Shown here: in pieces, positions 33,440-42,647 of the stretch | Numbering within the stretch: the stretch's first letter is position 1 | How the letters are laid out: each line of letters begins with the position of its first letter | Origin: Streptomyces xanthophaeus | GTDB taxonomy: Bacteria > Actinomycetota > Actinomycetes > Streptomycetales > Streptomycetaceae | Direction of reading: 5' to 3' | Assembly (NCBI RefSeq): GCF_030440515.1 | Contig: NZ_CP076543.1 | Location: 248,001 to 312,000, forward strand | DNA: 64,000 nt | Made by a program: the position numbers and the translations under genes | Notes under the pieces: generated by a model | What the model saw: only the letters and a program-made list of their open reading frames with translations | Told to the model about the DNA's origin: nothing | Database searches by the model: none

Positions 33440-34666
33440 TCAGGCGGAGTCTTGGACCGGGAGAGGGATCCGGGCCGCCACCCGGAATCCGCCACCGGCA
33501 AGGGCGGCGGCCTCCAGGGTTCCGCCCTGCAGGGCGACCCGCTCGTGCATACCGATCAGACCGTACCCGGAGCGCGCCGTGGGGCGTGCGGGCGGCACCT
33601 GCGCTCCCGCTCCGTCGTCGCGCACCTCCACGCCCACCTCGTCCCCGTGGTACGTGAGCCGTACGTGGGCCCGCGCCCTGCCCGCGTGCTTGCGGGTGTT
33701 GGTCAGGGCCTCCTGGACGATCCGGAAGACGGTGAGGCCCACGGTCGGCGGGAGCGGGCGGACCGGCCCGTCGACGGTGAACTCCGTCTCCGTTCCGGCC
33801 AGCCGGGACTCGGTGATGATCCGGCCGAGGTCGTCCGCCCCGGGCTGCGGCGCCGGCGGGGTCTGTTCCGGTTCCTCCCCGGCCCGTAGCACGTCGAGGA
33901 GTTGGCGCATCTCGCGCAGCGCCATGCGCCCGGAGTCCTCCAGGGTGACCAGCGCCTCCCGGGACACCTCGGGGTCGTACGCCAGGTTGGCCCGCGCGCC
34001 GCCGGCCATGAGCTGCATGGTGGTGATGTGGTGGGCGACGATGTCGTGCAGTTCGCGCGCGATCCGGCGGCGCTCCTCGGCCACCGCCCGGTCGGCGAGC
34101 CGCGTCCGCTGGGCCTCGGCCTCCCGCTGCCGGTGGTTGACCACCACGGCGGCGGTGACGGTGATGAGGGCGGCCACCGCGTTGCCGGCCAGACCCCACC
34201 AGCCGTAGGGCAGCGGCCAGCCGCGCTGGCCCGCCGAGACGAGGGGGACCGCCGCGACCACCGTCACCGCGACCACGGCGGGCCGGCACCCCCTGGCCAC
34301 CGAGTAGAGGGCGACCGTGAGGCTGAGGGTGAAGTGCGGGGACAGCGGTGCGGCCACGTTCAGCAGGGCGCCCAGGGCCAGTACGGCGCCGAGGACCGGC
34401 AGCGGGTGGTCGCGCCGGGCGAGCAGCGTCATCGCCGAGACGACCAGCAGGGCGGCCGTGGTCACGCCGAGGGACCCGCCCTCGGTCAGGGTCGTCAGGG
34501 AGAAGCCGACGAGGTCGGTGGCGCCGGCCGCTATCGCCACGAGCGCGTCGTTGCGCGTCCACGGCCCCCGCTCGCCGGCCCTGTCCGCTCCCGCAGCCGT
34601 CTGCGCAGCCGTAGCCGTATGCGCTGCCGTGCCCGCACGTGTACCCGCGCCCATGCCCACCCCCAT
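33440..34666 (-). CDS. Two-component sensor histidine kinase (HisKA_3 type)
   Basis: A 408-residue membrane kinase. The N-terminal 35 residues are Ala/Thr-rich and probably unstructured. They are followed by about five to six TM helices (residues 45-165). The dimerisation/phosphoacceptor motif is ERRRIARELHDIVAHHITTM, and the N box is VQEALTNTRKHAG with the ATPase DDGAG and GYGLIGMHERV boxes. No large sensor domain is visible, so it may sense the membrane. ATG 34666 or 34654 is possible. It is divergent from the MMPL transporter, a likely target. Confidence 0.9.
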   Translation of the reverse strand: MGVGMGAGTRAGTAAHTATAAQTAAGADRAGERGPWTRNDALVAIAAGATDLVGFSLTTLTEGGSLGVTTAALLVVSAMTLLARRDHPLPVLGAVLALGALLNVAAPLSPHFTLSLTVALYSVARGCRPAVVAVTVVAAVPLVSAGQRGWPLPYGWWGLAGNAVAALITVTAAVVVNHRQREAEAQRTRLADRAVAEERRRIARELHDIVAHHITTMQLMAGGARANLAYDPEVSREALVTLEDSGRMALREMRQLLDVLRAGEEPEQTPPAPQPGADDLGRIITESRLAGTETEFTVDGPVRPLPPTVGLTVFRIVQEALTNTRKHAGRARAHVRLTYHGDEVGVEVRDDGAGAQVPPARPTARSGYGLIGMHERVALQGGTLEAAALAGGGFRVAARIPLPVQDSA

Positions 34667-34892
34667 GCCGCCCGTCCTGTCCCCGGTGATCCATTCTGGC
34701 ACCGGCCGCCGCCCGTGCCACCCGACCACGGTCGTGACCCGTACCAGGACCGGAGTCCTGGTCGGCGCGGACGGCCGGACCCTGGTCCCGGGGTACGGAT
34801 CCTCCCCCGACCCGACGTTTCGCCCGCTCGCCCCTGATGGTCTGGAGCCAGGCCGGAAACCCCCGGCCGGCACCGCACAGACCGGAGGAAAT

Positions 34893-37097
34893 GTGATCCG
34901 CGCCCTGACCGGATTCTCGACGAGAAGTCCCTGGAAGGTGATCGCCCTGTGGGCGGTCCTGGGATTGGCGGCGGCCGTCCTGGGCCAGGCGTTCGTCTTC
35001 CGCGCCGTCCAGACCGGCAACGCCGGGTTCCTTCCCGCGCAGTACGACTCGGCGGCCGCTCTGAAGATCGCCGAGGAGCGGTTCGGGGCGAAGCCGGACG
35101 CCAACCTCCTGACCGTGCTGGTGGCCCGCTCGGACGGGGCGCCGCTCACCGCCGCCGACGAGCAGCGCATCGACGCGCAGGCCGAGCGGTTGTCCCGCAA
35201 GCGCATCGTCATGCCCAGGACCGAGGAGACGATGCCCCTCGCACAGGACCACTCCCAGGTCCCCCGGGTCAGCCCGGCCATGACGGCGCCCGACCGCTCC
35301 TTCCGGCTGCTGTCCGTCGAACTGACGGGGAACCCCGCCGATCCCGGCGTGCAGGACACCTACCGGGCCTTCCGGGAGGCGGCCCGGGACGCGCTGGCGG
35401 AAGAGGGCCTGCGCACCGGCTTCACCGGCGGGATCGCCGACCGGGTGGACACGGCGGACGCGGAGAAGACCCGCTCGAAGGCCGTCGGCATCGCCATGCT
35501 CGCGGTCATCGTCCTGTTGCACGTCCTCGTCTTCCGCAGCGCCCTGGCGGCCCTGTTGCCCCTGCTCGCGGTCAGCGTCATCGGGGGCGCCGCGGCGGGC
35601 GCGGTGGTCGGCGCCGCGCTGCTGACCGGGATCGGACTGTCCGAATCCACACCGAGTCTGATCAGTGTGGTTCTGATGGGCATCGGTATCGACTATTTCC
35701 TGTTCCTGCTCTTCCGCTTCCGGGAGCAACTGCGCGAACACCCCGAGCAGTCCGGGCGTGAAGCGGCCGCCCACGTCGCCGGGCGGGTGGGTACGGCCAT
35801 CACCTCCGCGGCCCTGACCATCGTCGCCGCCTTCGCCACGCTCGGGGTCGCCTCCTTCGGCCAGTTCCGGGTCCTCGGACCGGCCATCGCGCTGTCCGTG
35901 CTGGTGATGCTCCTGGGCAGCCTGACCCTGATGCCGGCCCTGCTGGCGGTCACCGGCCGCAAGATGTTCTGGCCTTCCCGCGCCCTGGCGCGCGAGCCCC
36001 GTGCCGGGTCCGCCGCGCGGATGGGCGACCGGGTGGCGCGCCGCCCGTTCGTGCTGGTGCTGGCCTCGGTGGCGCTGCTCGGCACGCTGGCCGCCGGGGT
36101 CGTGGGGATGCGCATGGACTACGGGCAGGGCGGTGGGGGCGGCGAGCGCACCGCCGCAGTGGCCACCGCGGCCGAGATATCCCGTGCCCTGCCGGCCGGG
36201 GTGTCGGACCCGACCAGCGTCTTCGTGACCGCTTCCGACGGCGCCGCCCTGACCTCCGAACGCCTCGGCGGGCTGTCCAAGGCGCTCGCCGGGGTCGGCG
36301 GGGTGGGCCAGGTCGCGGACACCGTGCTCAGCGAGGACCGGCGGGCGGCGCGGATCGATCTGTTCCTCACCTCCGACCCGCAGCGGCAGGAGGCACGCGA
36401 CCTGGTGACGGGTCCGGTCCGGGCCACGGCCCTGGCTCACGCTCCCGCGGGTACGCAGGCGCACGTGGGCGGCACCGCGGCGGTCTTCGCCGACATCGCG
36501 ACGGCGGTGGACGAGGACCTGCGGGTGGTCTTCCCGGTGGCGGCGGCGCTCATCGCGCTGATCCTGCTCGCCCTGCTGCGGAGCCTGCTGGCACCGGTGA
36601 TCCTGCTGGCCTCGGTCGGGCTCGGCTTCGCCGCCACCCTCGGTGCCTCGACCCTGGTGTTCCAGCACGCGCTGGACCGGCCCGGGGTGGACTTCACCCT
36701 GCCGCTCGTGCTGTTCCTGTTCGTGGTCGCGCTGGGCACCGACTACAACATCCTGATGAGCGACCGGATCCGGGAGGAGATGGCCCGGCCCGGTCCGGCC
36801 CGCGCCGCGGTCGGCCGTGCCGTGCGGCACACGGCGCCCGCCATCGCCACGGCGGGCCTGGTGCTGGCCGCCTCGTTCGGGAGCCTGGCGGTCACCCCCG
36901 CGCCGTCCACCCAGCAGATCGGTTTCGCGACGGCCCTCGGGATCATGCTCTCCGCCTTCGTCCTGTCGATCGTGCTGGTGCCCGCGCTGGCCACCCTGCT
37001 GGGGCGGTCCATGTGGTGGCCGGTGCGCCCGCGCCACCGCACGCAGGACACCGACCCGGACCTGCGGCGGACCCCGGACCGGGTGCTGGTCGGCTGA
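34893..37097 (+). CDS. MMPL-family RND-type transporter
   Basis: A 734-residue membrane protein with the two-fold MMPL layout. TM1 (SPWKVIALWAVLGLAAAVLG) is followed by an external domain, a block of TMs with SLISVVLMGIGIDYFLFLLFRFREQ, and then a second half ending in LFLFVVALGTDYNILMSDRIREEM. The Asp-Tyr pairs (GIDYF and GTDYN) are the proton-relay signature. These pumps export lipids or antibiotics. GTG 34893 follows GGAGG closely. The divergent kinase/response regulator pair probably controls it. Confidence 0.92.
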   Translation: MIRALTGFSTRSPWKVIALWAVLGLAAAVLGQAFVFRAVQTGNAGFLPAQYDSAAALKIAEERFGAKPDANLLTVLVARSDGAPLTAADEQRIDAQAERLSRKRIVMPRTEETMPLAQDHSQVPRVSPAMTAPDRSFRLLSVELTGNPADPGVQDTYRAFREAARDALAEEGLRTGFTGGIADRVDTADAEKTRSKAVGIAMLAVIVLLHVLVFRSALAALLPLLAVSVIGGAAAGAVVGAALLTGIGLSESTPSLISVVLMGIGIDYFLFLLFRFREQLREHPEQSGREAAAHVAGRVGTAITSAALTIVAAFATLGVASFGQFRVLGPAIALSVLVMLLGSLTLMPALLAVTGRKMFWPSRALAREPRAGSAARMGDRVARRPFVLVLASVALLGTLAAGVVGMRMDYGQGGGGGERTAAVATAAEISRALPAGVSDPTSVFVTASDGAALTSERLGGLSKALAGVGGVGQVADTVLSEDRRAARIDLFLTSDPQRQEARDLVTGPVRATALAHAPAGTQAHVGGTAAVFADIATAVDEDLRVVFPVAAALIALILLALLRSLLAPVILLASVGLGFAATLGASTLVFQHALDRPGVDFTLPLVLFLFVVALGTDYNILMSDRIREEMARPGPARAAVGRAVRHTAPAIATAGLVLAASFGSLAVTPAPSTQQIGFATALGIMLSAFVLSIVLVPALATLLGRSMWWPVRPRHRTQDTDPDLRRTPDRVLVG

Positions 37098-37117
37098 GCC
37101 GCCCCGCACACACGAAA

Positions 37118-37172
37118 GGCGCCGCCGTGCGCAGGACCGTACGACGGTACGGGTCCTGCGCGCGGCGGCGCC
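37118..37172. terminator. Strong bidirectional terminator
   Basis: A hairpin of roughly 24 bp: the left arm starts GGCGCCGCCGTGCGCAGGAC and the right arm ends CCTGCGCGCGGCGGCGCC, around a short loop near 37143. There are two small mismatches. It lies between the convergent MMPL and ABC transporter genes. Confidence 0.8.
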
Positions 37173-37200
37173 TTCGCGAAGAGACGGCCTGGGCCTGGGC

Positions 37201-39000
37201 CTAGGGCTGGGCGAGCCGGTCGATCTCGGGGTGGTCCTGCAGCCAGGCGCGGACCGCCTGCTGTTCCTTGCCCTTCCCGGTCTCCTGGATCTTCGCTTCC
37301 AGGCCGGTCAGCTGCTCCTCGGTGAGCTTGAAGGACTTCAGCCACTGGGCGACCTTCGGCTCGTCCTCCGCGAAGCCCTTGCGGGCCAGGGTGTGGATCC
37401 CGTCGCCCTTGCCCCAGGCGCCCTTGGGGTCCTCGAGCTTGGTCAGCTCGTAGGAGGAGTACGCCCAGTGCGGGGACCACAGGACGACCGCGACGGGCTC
37501 CTTCTTCTCGTAGGCCCGCTTCAGCTCGGCGAGCATGCCGGGCGTGGAGCCGTCGACGACCTTGTACTCGCCGTCGAGGCCGTACTCCTTCAGGACCTTG
37601 TCCTTGAGGATCGACATCTCGCCGGCGCTCGGCTCGATGCCGATGATCCGGCCCTTGAACTGATCCGCCTTGCCCTTGAGGTCGGCGAGCGAGCGCACGT
37701 CCTTCATGTACGAGGGCACGGACAGCTCCAGTGAGGTGGGGCCGTACCAGGAACCGAGGTCCTCCAGCTTGTTCCCGTACTTCTCCCAGTACTGGGCGTG
37801 GGTGACGGGCAGCCAGGCGTCGGTCTGGAAGTCGAGCTGGCCGCCGGCCAGGCCGGTGTACAGCGCTCCGGCCTCCAGCTGGCGGGCGTCGACCTTGTAG
37901 CCGCGGCGCTCCAGGAGCTCCTTCCACAGGAAGGTGGAGGCGATGCCCTCGTCCCACGGGATGTAGCCGACGGAGAGGGTGCGGCCCTTGCCGATGTTCG
38001 CGGCCCCGGCCGGGCCCTCCTCGGCGGCGGTGCCGCCGAAGGTGTTCAGGCCGCCCGCGACGAGCGCCAGGACCACGGCGCCGCCGATCGCGTACGCGGG
38101 CTGGGGGCGGTGGTTCCACAGCTTGGCCGCGCCGGTCGCTGCGGCCCGCGCCTTGGCGAGCGTACGGCGGCCGATCGGGGAGACCTGACGGCCGAGCGCG
38201 CCGGTCATCCGGTCCAGGTACATGGCGAGGATGACGATGGAGACGCCCGCCTCGAAACCGAGGCCGATGTCGACGTTGCCGATGGCCTTGTAGACGGCGC
38301 CGCCGAGTCCGCCGCCGCCGACCATGCCGGCGATGACGACCATGGACAGGCCCAGCATGATGACCTGGTTGACGCCCGCCATGACGGTGGGCAGGGCCAG
38401 CGGGAGCTGGACGCGTACGAGGGTGTCGCGCGGGCTGGTGCCGAAGGCCTCGGCGGCCTCGACCAGTTCCCCGTCGACCTGGCGGATGCCGAGCTCGGTC
38501 ATCCGGACGCCCGGAGGCAGCGAGAAGATGATGGTCGCGATGATGCCGGGCACCACGCCCACCCCGAAGAAGATGATGCCGGGGATCAGGTAGACCATGG
38601 CCGGCATGGTCTGCATGAAGTCCAGGACCGGCCGCAGCAGGGCGCTGACCCGGTCGGATCTGGAGGCCCAGATGCCGAGCGGGATCGCGAACGCCAGGGT
38701 GACGAGGGTGGCGACCAGGACCAGGGACAGGGTGGACATGGCGTCCTCCCACAGGCCGAGGGAGTCGACCAGCGCGAAGCCCGCGAAGGCGAGCAGGCCC
38801 GCCAGCAGACCGCGCAGCCACCAGGCGGCGACGGCGAGGATGCCCGCGAAGAGCAGCGGGGCGGGGGCGGAGAGGACGGCGTCGATGCCGTCGTAGAGGC
38901 CGGTGACGAGGGCGCTGATGGCCTCGAACAGCCAGGAGAGATGGCTCTGGAGGAAGTCGACTCCACGGTCGACCCAGTCGCCGAGGTGCAGGCGGGGCAT
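37201..39000 (-). CDS. Glycine-betaine-type ABC permease fused to substrate-binding domain
   Basis: A 599-residue fusion. Residues 1-310 are the ProW/OpuAB-like permease: VYLIPGIIFFGVGVVPGIIA and the EAA loop ELVEAAEAFGTSPRDTLVRVQLPLA. After a membrane anchor (about 325-345), residues 350-599 are an OpuAC-like binding domain: LSVGYIPWDEGIASTFLWKE, AYTGLAGGQLDFQTDAWLPV-type strands, and aromatic WSPHWAYSSYEL for a quaternary ammonium ligand. It imports betaine, carnitine or choline for osmoprotection. ATGA overlaps the ATPase gene upstream. Confidence 0.93.
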   Translation of the reverse strand: MPRLHLGDWVDRGVDFLQSHLSWLFEAISALVTGLYDGIDAVLSAPAPLLFAGILAVAAWWLRGLLAGLLAFAGFALVDSLGLWEDAMSTLSLVLVATLVTLAFAIPLGIWASRSDRVSALLRPVLDFMQTMPAMVYLIPGIIFFGVGVVPGIIATIIFSLPPGVRMTELGIRQVDGELVEAAEAFGTSPRDTLVRVQLPLALPTVMAGVNQVIMLGLSMVVIAGMVGGGGLGGAVYKAIGNVDIGLGFEAGVSIVILAMYLDRMTGALGRQVSPIGRRTLAKARAAATGAAKLWNHRPQPAYAIGGAVVLALVAGGLNTFGGTAAEEGPAGAANIGKGRTLSVGYIPWDEGIASTFLWKELLERRGYKVDARQLEAGALYTGLAGGQLDFQTDAWLPVTHAQYWEKYGNKLEDLGSWYGPTSLELSVPSYMKDVRSLADLKGKADQFKGRIIGIEPSAGEMSILKDKVLKEYGLDGEYKVVDGSTPGMLAELKRAYEKKEPVAVVLWSPHWAYSSYELTKLEDPKGAWGKGDGIHTLARKGFAEDEPKVAQWLKSFKLTEEQLTGLEAKIQETGKGKEQQAVRAWLQDHPEIDRLAQP

Positions 39001-40061
39001 CAGGCGGCCACCTCCGCGCAGTACATCGGGGGCCGCTGTTCGTCGCCGATGAAGGCGATGAGGCGGTCCTGGGGTACGGAGCCGATGACGGAGCCGTCCG
39101 CGCCGGTGACGGCGACCGCGTGCGGGACGCGGGCGCTGACGGCGCACAGGTCGGCGAGCGGGGTCCCGGCGGTGACGGTGGGACAGTCGCAGGCGTCGGC
39201 GGCCGGCTCCGGGTCGTCCATGACGGCGTCGGCCGTCAGGACCCGGGAGCGGTCCACGTCCTGGATGAAGGAGGCGACGTAGTCGTCCGCGGGACGGGTG
39301 AGGATGTCCTCGGCGGTGCCCTGCTGGACGATGCGGCCGTCGCGCATGACGGCGATGCCGTCGCCGAGGCGCATGGCCTCGTTGAGGTCGTGGGTGATGA
39401 AGACGATGGTCTTCTTCAGTCGCTTCTGGAGCTCCAGCAGCTGGTCCTGCATGTCGCGGCGGATCAGCGGGTCCAGCGCGCTGAAGGACTCGTCCATCAG
39501 CAGGAGGTCGGCGTCGGTGGCCAGGGCACGGGCGAGGCCGACCCGCTGCTGCATGCCGCCGGAGAGCTCGTCGGGCCAGGACCGCTCCCAGCCTTCGAGT
39601 CCGCACAGGGCCAGGGCCTCGGCGGCGCGCCGCTCACGCTCGGGGCGGGGCACGCCCTGTACCTCCAGCCCGTAGCCGGCGTTCTCCAGCACGTTGCGGT
39701 GCGGGAACAGCGCGAAGTGCTGGAAGACCATGGAGATCTTCGTGGACCGTACGTGGCGCAGCTCGCTCGCGCTCAGCGCGGTGAGGTCCTGGCCGCCGAA
39801 GAGGATGCGTCCCGCGGTGGGTTCCAGCAGGCCGTTCAGCATGCGCAGCAGAGTGGACTTGCCCGATCCGGACAGACCCATGACGACGAAGATCTGGCCG
39901 GGCCGGACGTCGAAGGAGGCGTCGATCACGGCAGCGGTGGTCCCGTCGGCGCGCAACTCGTCGCGGCTTGCACCGCTTTCGAGCGCGCGGACGGCGGCAG
40001 CGCTGTCGGCGGGACGCCTCCCGAACACCTTGTAGACGTGCTCGGCCTGGAGCGTGGACAC
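39000..40061 (-). CDS. Quaternary-amine ABC transporter ATP-binding protein
   Basis: A 353-residue ATPase of the ProV/OpuAA type. Walker A is GLSGSGKSTLLRML, the Q-loop is SMVFQHFALFPHR, the signature is ELSGGMQQRVGLARAL and Walker B is LLLMDESFSALDP, with the switch His in FITHDLNEAM. A C-terminal CBS-like half (DGSVIGSVPQDRLIAF) may sense ionic strength. GTG 40061 follows GAGG at 5 bases. Four-base overlap with the permease-binding fusion shows coupled translation. Confidence 0.93.
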   Translation of the reverse strand: MSTLQAEHVYKVFGRRPADSAAAVRALESGASRDELRADGTTAAVIDASFDVRPGQIFVVMGLSGSGKSTLLRMLNGLLEPTAGRILFGGQDLTALSASELRHVRSTKISMVFQHFALFPHRNVLENAGYGLEVQGVPRPERERRAAEALALCGLEGWERSWPDELSGGMQQRVGLARALATDADLLLMDESFSALDPLIRRDMQDQLLELQKRLKKTIVFITHDLNEAMRLGDGIAVMRDGRIVQQGTAEDILTRPADDYVASFIQDVDRSRVLTADAVMDDPEPAADACDCPTVTAGTPLADLCAVSARVPHAVAVTGADGSVIGSVPQDRLIAFIGDEQRPPMYCAEVAA

Positions 40062-40425
40062 ATACACCTCACGGGTCGTACCAAGTACGGCGCGCGCCGG
40101 CGGACCGGCGGGCCGTGGAGCGGGACGGGATCTGCCCGTGTGCGCCGTGTCCTCCGTCCCGATGGGCCGGAGGACATGGTTCCGCTCCAGCAGCGCCGAT
40201 GCCCTGCATTCACCTGCGCAAACGCCGGGGTGACCCTCCTCACTTACGGGGCACGAGGGCCCGCGGGCGGGTCCACGCGCCGGGGCGGGAGGTCCCGGAC
40301 GGCCGTGGCCGGGTACGCCCGCCCCCGGAGGGGAGTTGGGGCGGCGGCCCGGCGGCCTGTCCGGCCGCCGGGCCCGGTGTGGCGCCGCCCGGGGTGTGGC
40401 CGAGGCCACAGCGCGGGTCCGGCCG
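40062..40425. other. Gene-free 364-bp stretch with a terminator hairpin
   Basis: No convincing gene or riboswitch. GGCCCGGCGGCC (40346-40357) and GGCCGCCGGGCC (40363-40374) form a perfect 12-bp hairpin with loop TGTCC, placed just downstream of the minus-strand GntR gene, whose stop is at 40426-40428. It probably ends that transcript, so the ABC operon needs its own promoter in 40062-40340, where I cannot identify one. Confidence 0.55.
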
Positions 40426-41205
40426 TTACGTGATGCGGAAACCGGTGGTCGCGTGGTCGCGGTCGCGGTGGAAGGTGAGGCGGTCCCAGGTGGGGAAGGC
40501 CAGGTCGGTGACGGCCAGCAGCCGCCCGGAGCTGTCGTGCAGGGTGCGGCGCACGGTCAGACCGCAGGCCGGGGCGGTGGACTGCGGGTGGGTGACGCGG
40601 GTCATGGTGAGGGTCTCGGCAACCCGGCCGACCGCGGCGGCGCGGTCGAGCCAGCGGTGCAGTGGGACGAGGTCCTGTTCGCGGGCGGTCGCCGTCGCCG
40701 CCGCCCGGGGCCGGAGGGCCGCCAGCTCAGGACTCCGCGCGACGGCTCCGGGGCTGAAGTAGGTGACGGCGTCCCGGAGGGTCTCACCGGCCGGTCCGCG
40801 TTCGCGGTGGTGATGGACCAGGGTGCGGTCCCCGCCCGCCATGCCGAGGAGCGAGCCGAGCGAGGGCGGGACGGTGACGAAGGTGACCCAGCTCCGGGCC
40901 GGCGCACGCCCGGCGGAGGGCGCCGCGGCCGGGACGACGGAGACGGCGGCAAGGGCCGGGACGGCAGGGACGGCGGGGCGGGTGCCGCGGCGGCCGGTGA
41001 CGACGAGGCCGTCCTCGCGCAGGTACTGGAGGGCAGCCCTGATGGTCTGCCGGTTGACCTGGTAGCGGGCGGCGAGGCTGCGTTCGGACGGCAGTCGGCC
41101 GCCGGGAGTGTGCGCGGCGCGGTCGAGATCGCGGCGCAGCGCTGCGGCGATCCGCTGGTACTTGGGCATGGCGGCCTGGCCGCCGCCCCGCGAAGGGGAG
41201 GGCAT
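40426..41205 (-). CDS. GntR-family (HutC/UTRA-type) regulator
   Basis: A 259-residue regulator. The winged HTH is PKYQRIAAALRRDLDRAAHT then GGRLPSERSLAARYQVNRQTIRAALQYLREDGLV. The C-terminal domain is a shortened UTRA-like fold (LVPLHRWLDRAAAVGRVAETLT, then GLTVRRTLHDSSGRLLAV). AGGAG is 5 bases before ATG 41205. A matching GntR operator lies 60 bases upstream, so autoregulation is likely. The target could also be the betaine transporter operon beyond it. Confidence 0.85.
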   Translation of the reverse strand: MPSPSRGGGQAAMPKYQRIAAALRRDLDRAAHTPGGRLPSERSLAARYQVNRQTIRAALQYLREDGLVVTGRRGTRPAVPAVPALAAVSVVPAAAPSAGRAPARSWVTFVTVPPSLGSLLGMAGGDRTLVHHHRERGPAGETLRDAVTYFSPGAVARSPELAALRPRAAATATAREQDLVPLHRWLDRAAAVGRVAETLTMTRVTHPQSTAPACGLTVRRTLHDSSGRLLAVTDLAFPTWDRLTFHRDRDHATTGFRIT

Positions 41206-41263
41206 GGCTTCTCCTCTGACGGGTGGTCAAAAACTGCGCGGTCTGCCCGCCCAACGTAGCATT

Positions 41264-41273
41264 GGTCTATACC
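41264..41273. promoter_or_regulatory. GntR/HutC-type operator
   Basis: GGTCTATACC contains GTcTAtAC, an exact match to the GTnTAnAC core of HutC-type GntR regulators, with extra GG/CC symmetry. It lies between the divergent gntR and marR genes and about 60 bases before the gntR start. Confidence 0.6.
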
Positions 41274-41351
41274 TTTCGGTGAGGCCGATCGGGGCACCCG
41301 GCCCGGATTGGCCGATTCCGCCCCACGCACCCCCTCAAGGATCCAGACACC

Positions 41352-41383
41352 TTGACAAGGAAACTGATTAGCCGCCATATTAA
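41352..41383 (+). promoter_or_regulatory. marR promoter with operator-like repeat
   Basis: TTGACA (41352-41357) is followed 18 bases on by CATATT (41376-41381), and the ATG comes 7 bases later with no ribosome binding site, so the message may be leaderless. TTAGCCGCCATATTAA (41368-41383) overlaps it and resembles the element at 41966-41983, suggesting a MarR site. Confidence 0.5.
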
Positions 41384-41388
41384 CTTCC

Positions 41389-41907
41389 ATGACGAGGGAC
41401 GGCACCGACGGCGAGGCACCCACGCTGGACCAGGCCAGGCGGCAGGTCGAGCACTACGGCCTGGAGGTCGATCCGCAGGCGGTACTGGTCGCGGTGCGCC
41501 TGATCTCGGCGGGTGCGCGGGTCGGCCGGGCGGCCGAGGCGCACTTCGCCCGGTTCGGCCTGTCGACGGGGCGCTACCGCCTGCTCGCGGACCTCGAGGA
41601 CCACGGCGGAGAGAAGTCCCCCTCACACCTCGCCGTCGACCTCGGCGTCTCCAGGGCCACGGTCACCGGCCTGCTGGACGGCCTGGAACGCGAAGGACTG
41701 ATCGCCCGCCGCCCGTCCACGGAGGACGGCCGGGGCACGGTGGCCGTCCTGACCGCGCGCGGGGCGCAGCGCCTGCGCGACATGGCGCCCGAGCATTTCG
41801 GGCGGCTGGAGGCGATGGTGGGCGGGCTTTCGGTCGAGGAGCGCGCGGTGTTCCTGGATCTGCTCGCCCGCGTCGTGCGCGGCAGTGCGGCCCTGGCGGC
41901 GGACTGA
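41389..41907 (+). CDS. MarR-family regulator
   Basis: A 172-residue regulator. The winged helix reads FARFGLSTGRYRLLADLEDH, then PSHLAVDLGVSRATVTGLLDGLEREGLIARRPSTEDGRG in the recognition helix and wing. The helical ends form the dimer interface. It probably controls itself and the following membrane protein/NmrA unit through the shared repeat. Confidence 0.9.
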   Translation: MTRDGTDGEAPTLDQARRQVEHYGLEVDPQAVLVAVRLISAGARVGRAAEAHFARFGLSTGRYRLLADLEDHGGEKSPSHLAVDLGVSRATVTGLLDGLEREGLIARRPSTEDGRGTVAVLTARGAQRLRDMAPEHFGRLEAMVGGLSVEERAVFLDLLARVVRGSAALAAD

Positions 41908-41965
41908 CCCGACCGACAGCCATTTCGGCCCCGCTCCATGGGCAGGGGCCCTTTTTACGCACCAA

Positions 41966-41983
41966 TAGTTAGCCACCTAATTA
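41966..41983. promoter_or_regulatory. Putative MarR operator
   Basis: TAGTTAGCCACCTAATTA is an 18-bp near-perfect inverted repeat (TAGTTAG / CTAATTA around CCAC). It resembles the sequence over the marR promoter and lies upstream of the 42088 gene. The assignment to this MarR is inferred from proximity. Confidence 0.55.
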
Positions 41984-42087
41984 CCTTGACGGAGCAGGTC
42001 TGCGGTTGCACCACCGCACCGCACGCACCGCTTCGCTTCCCCGACCTGACCCGGACCGACCAGACCCGACCCGAGAAAGAGGCCAGC

Positions 42088-42567
42088 ATGCCCGCGTCAC
42101 CGAAGCACAGGACCGGCCCGGACCGAGCAGCCTCCCGTCCGCCCCGTCCGCCCCGACCGTTCGCCCTGTGGCGCGAGGTGCTGACGGCGTACGCCGCGCC
42201 CGCGCTGACGGCAGGTGCCGCCGGAGTCGTCACGGGGCAGCGGGACCTGGCCGTGGCCGCCTGCACCTCCATCGCCGGTACCTCGGCCGTGGTGGCGTTC
42301 CTGGTCGGCACCTGGCTGCGGCGCGGCGGTCACCCCCGGCGGTGGACCCTCACCATGCCGCGCGGCGTCCTGACCGCCGTACTGGTCATCACCGCCGTCG
42401 GTGCGGCGGCCCTTCTGGGGTGGTTCACCGCCCAGTGGCTACCCGCCCACACCCCGGTCCCCGCCACCCCGTGGCTGGAGCGCCTGCGTGTGGACCTCCC
42501 CGTCTCCGCGGCCCTCGCCACCACCATCGTCACCCTCCGGTGGCGCAGCACCACCACCACGTCGTAG
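42088..42567 (+). CDS. Four-helix hydrophobic membrane protein
   Basis: A 159-residue protein with a basic Pro/Arg-rich N-terminus and four hydrophobic helices (YAAPALTAGAAGVVTG, AACTSIAGTSAVVAFLVGTW, GVLTAVLVITAVGAAALLGW and a C-terminal segment). I do not recognise the family. AGAGG sits 5 bases before the ATG. It precedes the NmrA-like gene by 80 bases. Confidence 0.75.
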   Translation: MPASPKHRTGPDRAASRPPRPPRPFALWREVLTAYAAPALTAGAAGVVTGQRDLAVAACTSIAGTSAVVAFLVGTWLRRGGHPRRWTLTMPRGVLTAVLVITAVGAAALLGWFTAQWLPAHTPVPATPWLERLRVDLPVSAALATTIVTLRWRSTTTTS

Positions 42568-42597
42568 GCGGCCCGGCGGCGTCCGTCGCCGAGCACT

Positions 42598-42630
42598 CAC
42601 AGCCACAGCCACAGCCACAGCCACAGCCAC
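42598..42630. repeat. Hexanucleotide tandem repeat (AGCCAC)n
   Basis: CAC followed by five perfect AGCCAC units. It lies in the leader of the NmrA-like gene, directly before its AAGGA ribosome binding site at 42632-42636. Such a repeat could vary in length by slippage. Confidence 0.9.
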
Positions 42631-42647
42631 CAAGGAATGAGCACAAG

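Noticed and set aside
32754..37109. 1451-codon minus-strand frame that could suggest a giant fused regulator
   Set aside because: Only its last 222 codons are the response regulator. The upstream part is antisense of the MMPL gene and an out-of-frame shadow of the kinase gene.
37181..37203. Sequence resembling a MITE right end (GAAGAGACGGCCT...CTAG)
   Set aside because: Only about 15 bases match, with no partner end at 162 bp, and it directly follows a terminator hairpin. Treated as chance.
42598..42630. Short repeats that might be taken for a CRISPR array
   Set aside because: Perfect hexamers without spacers, so a simple tandem repeat; the 18-bp repeat at 7715 likewise has no spacers. No cas genes anywhere.
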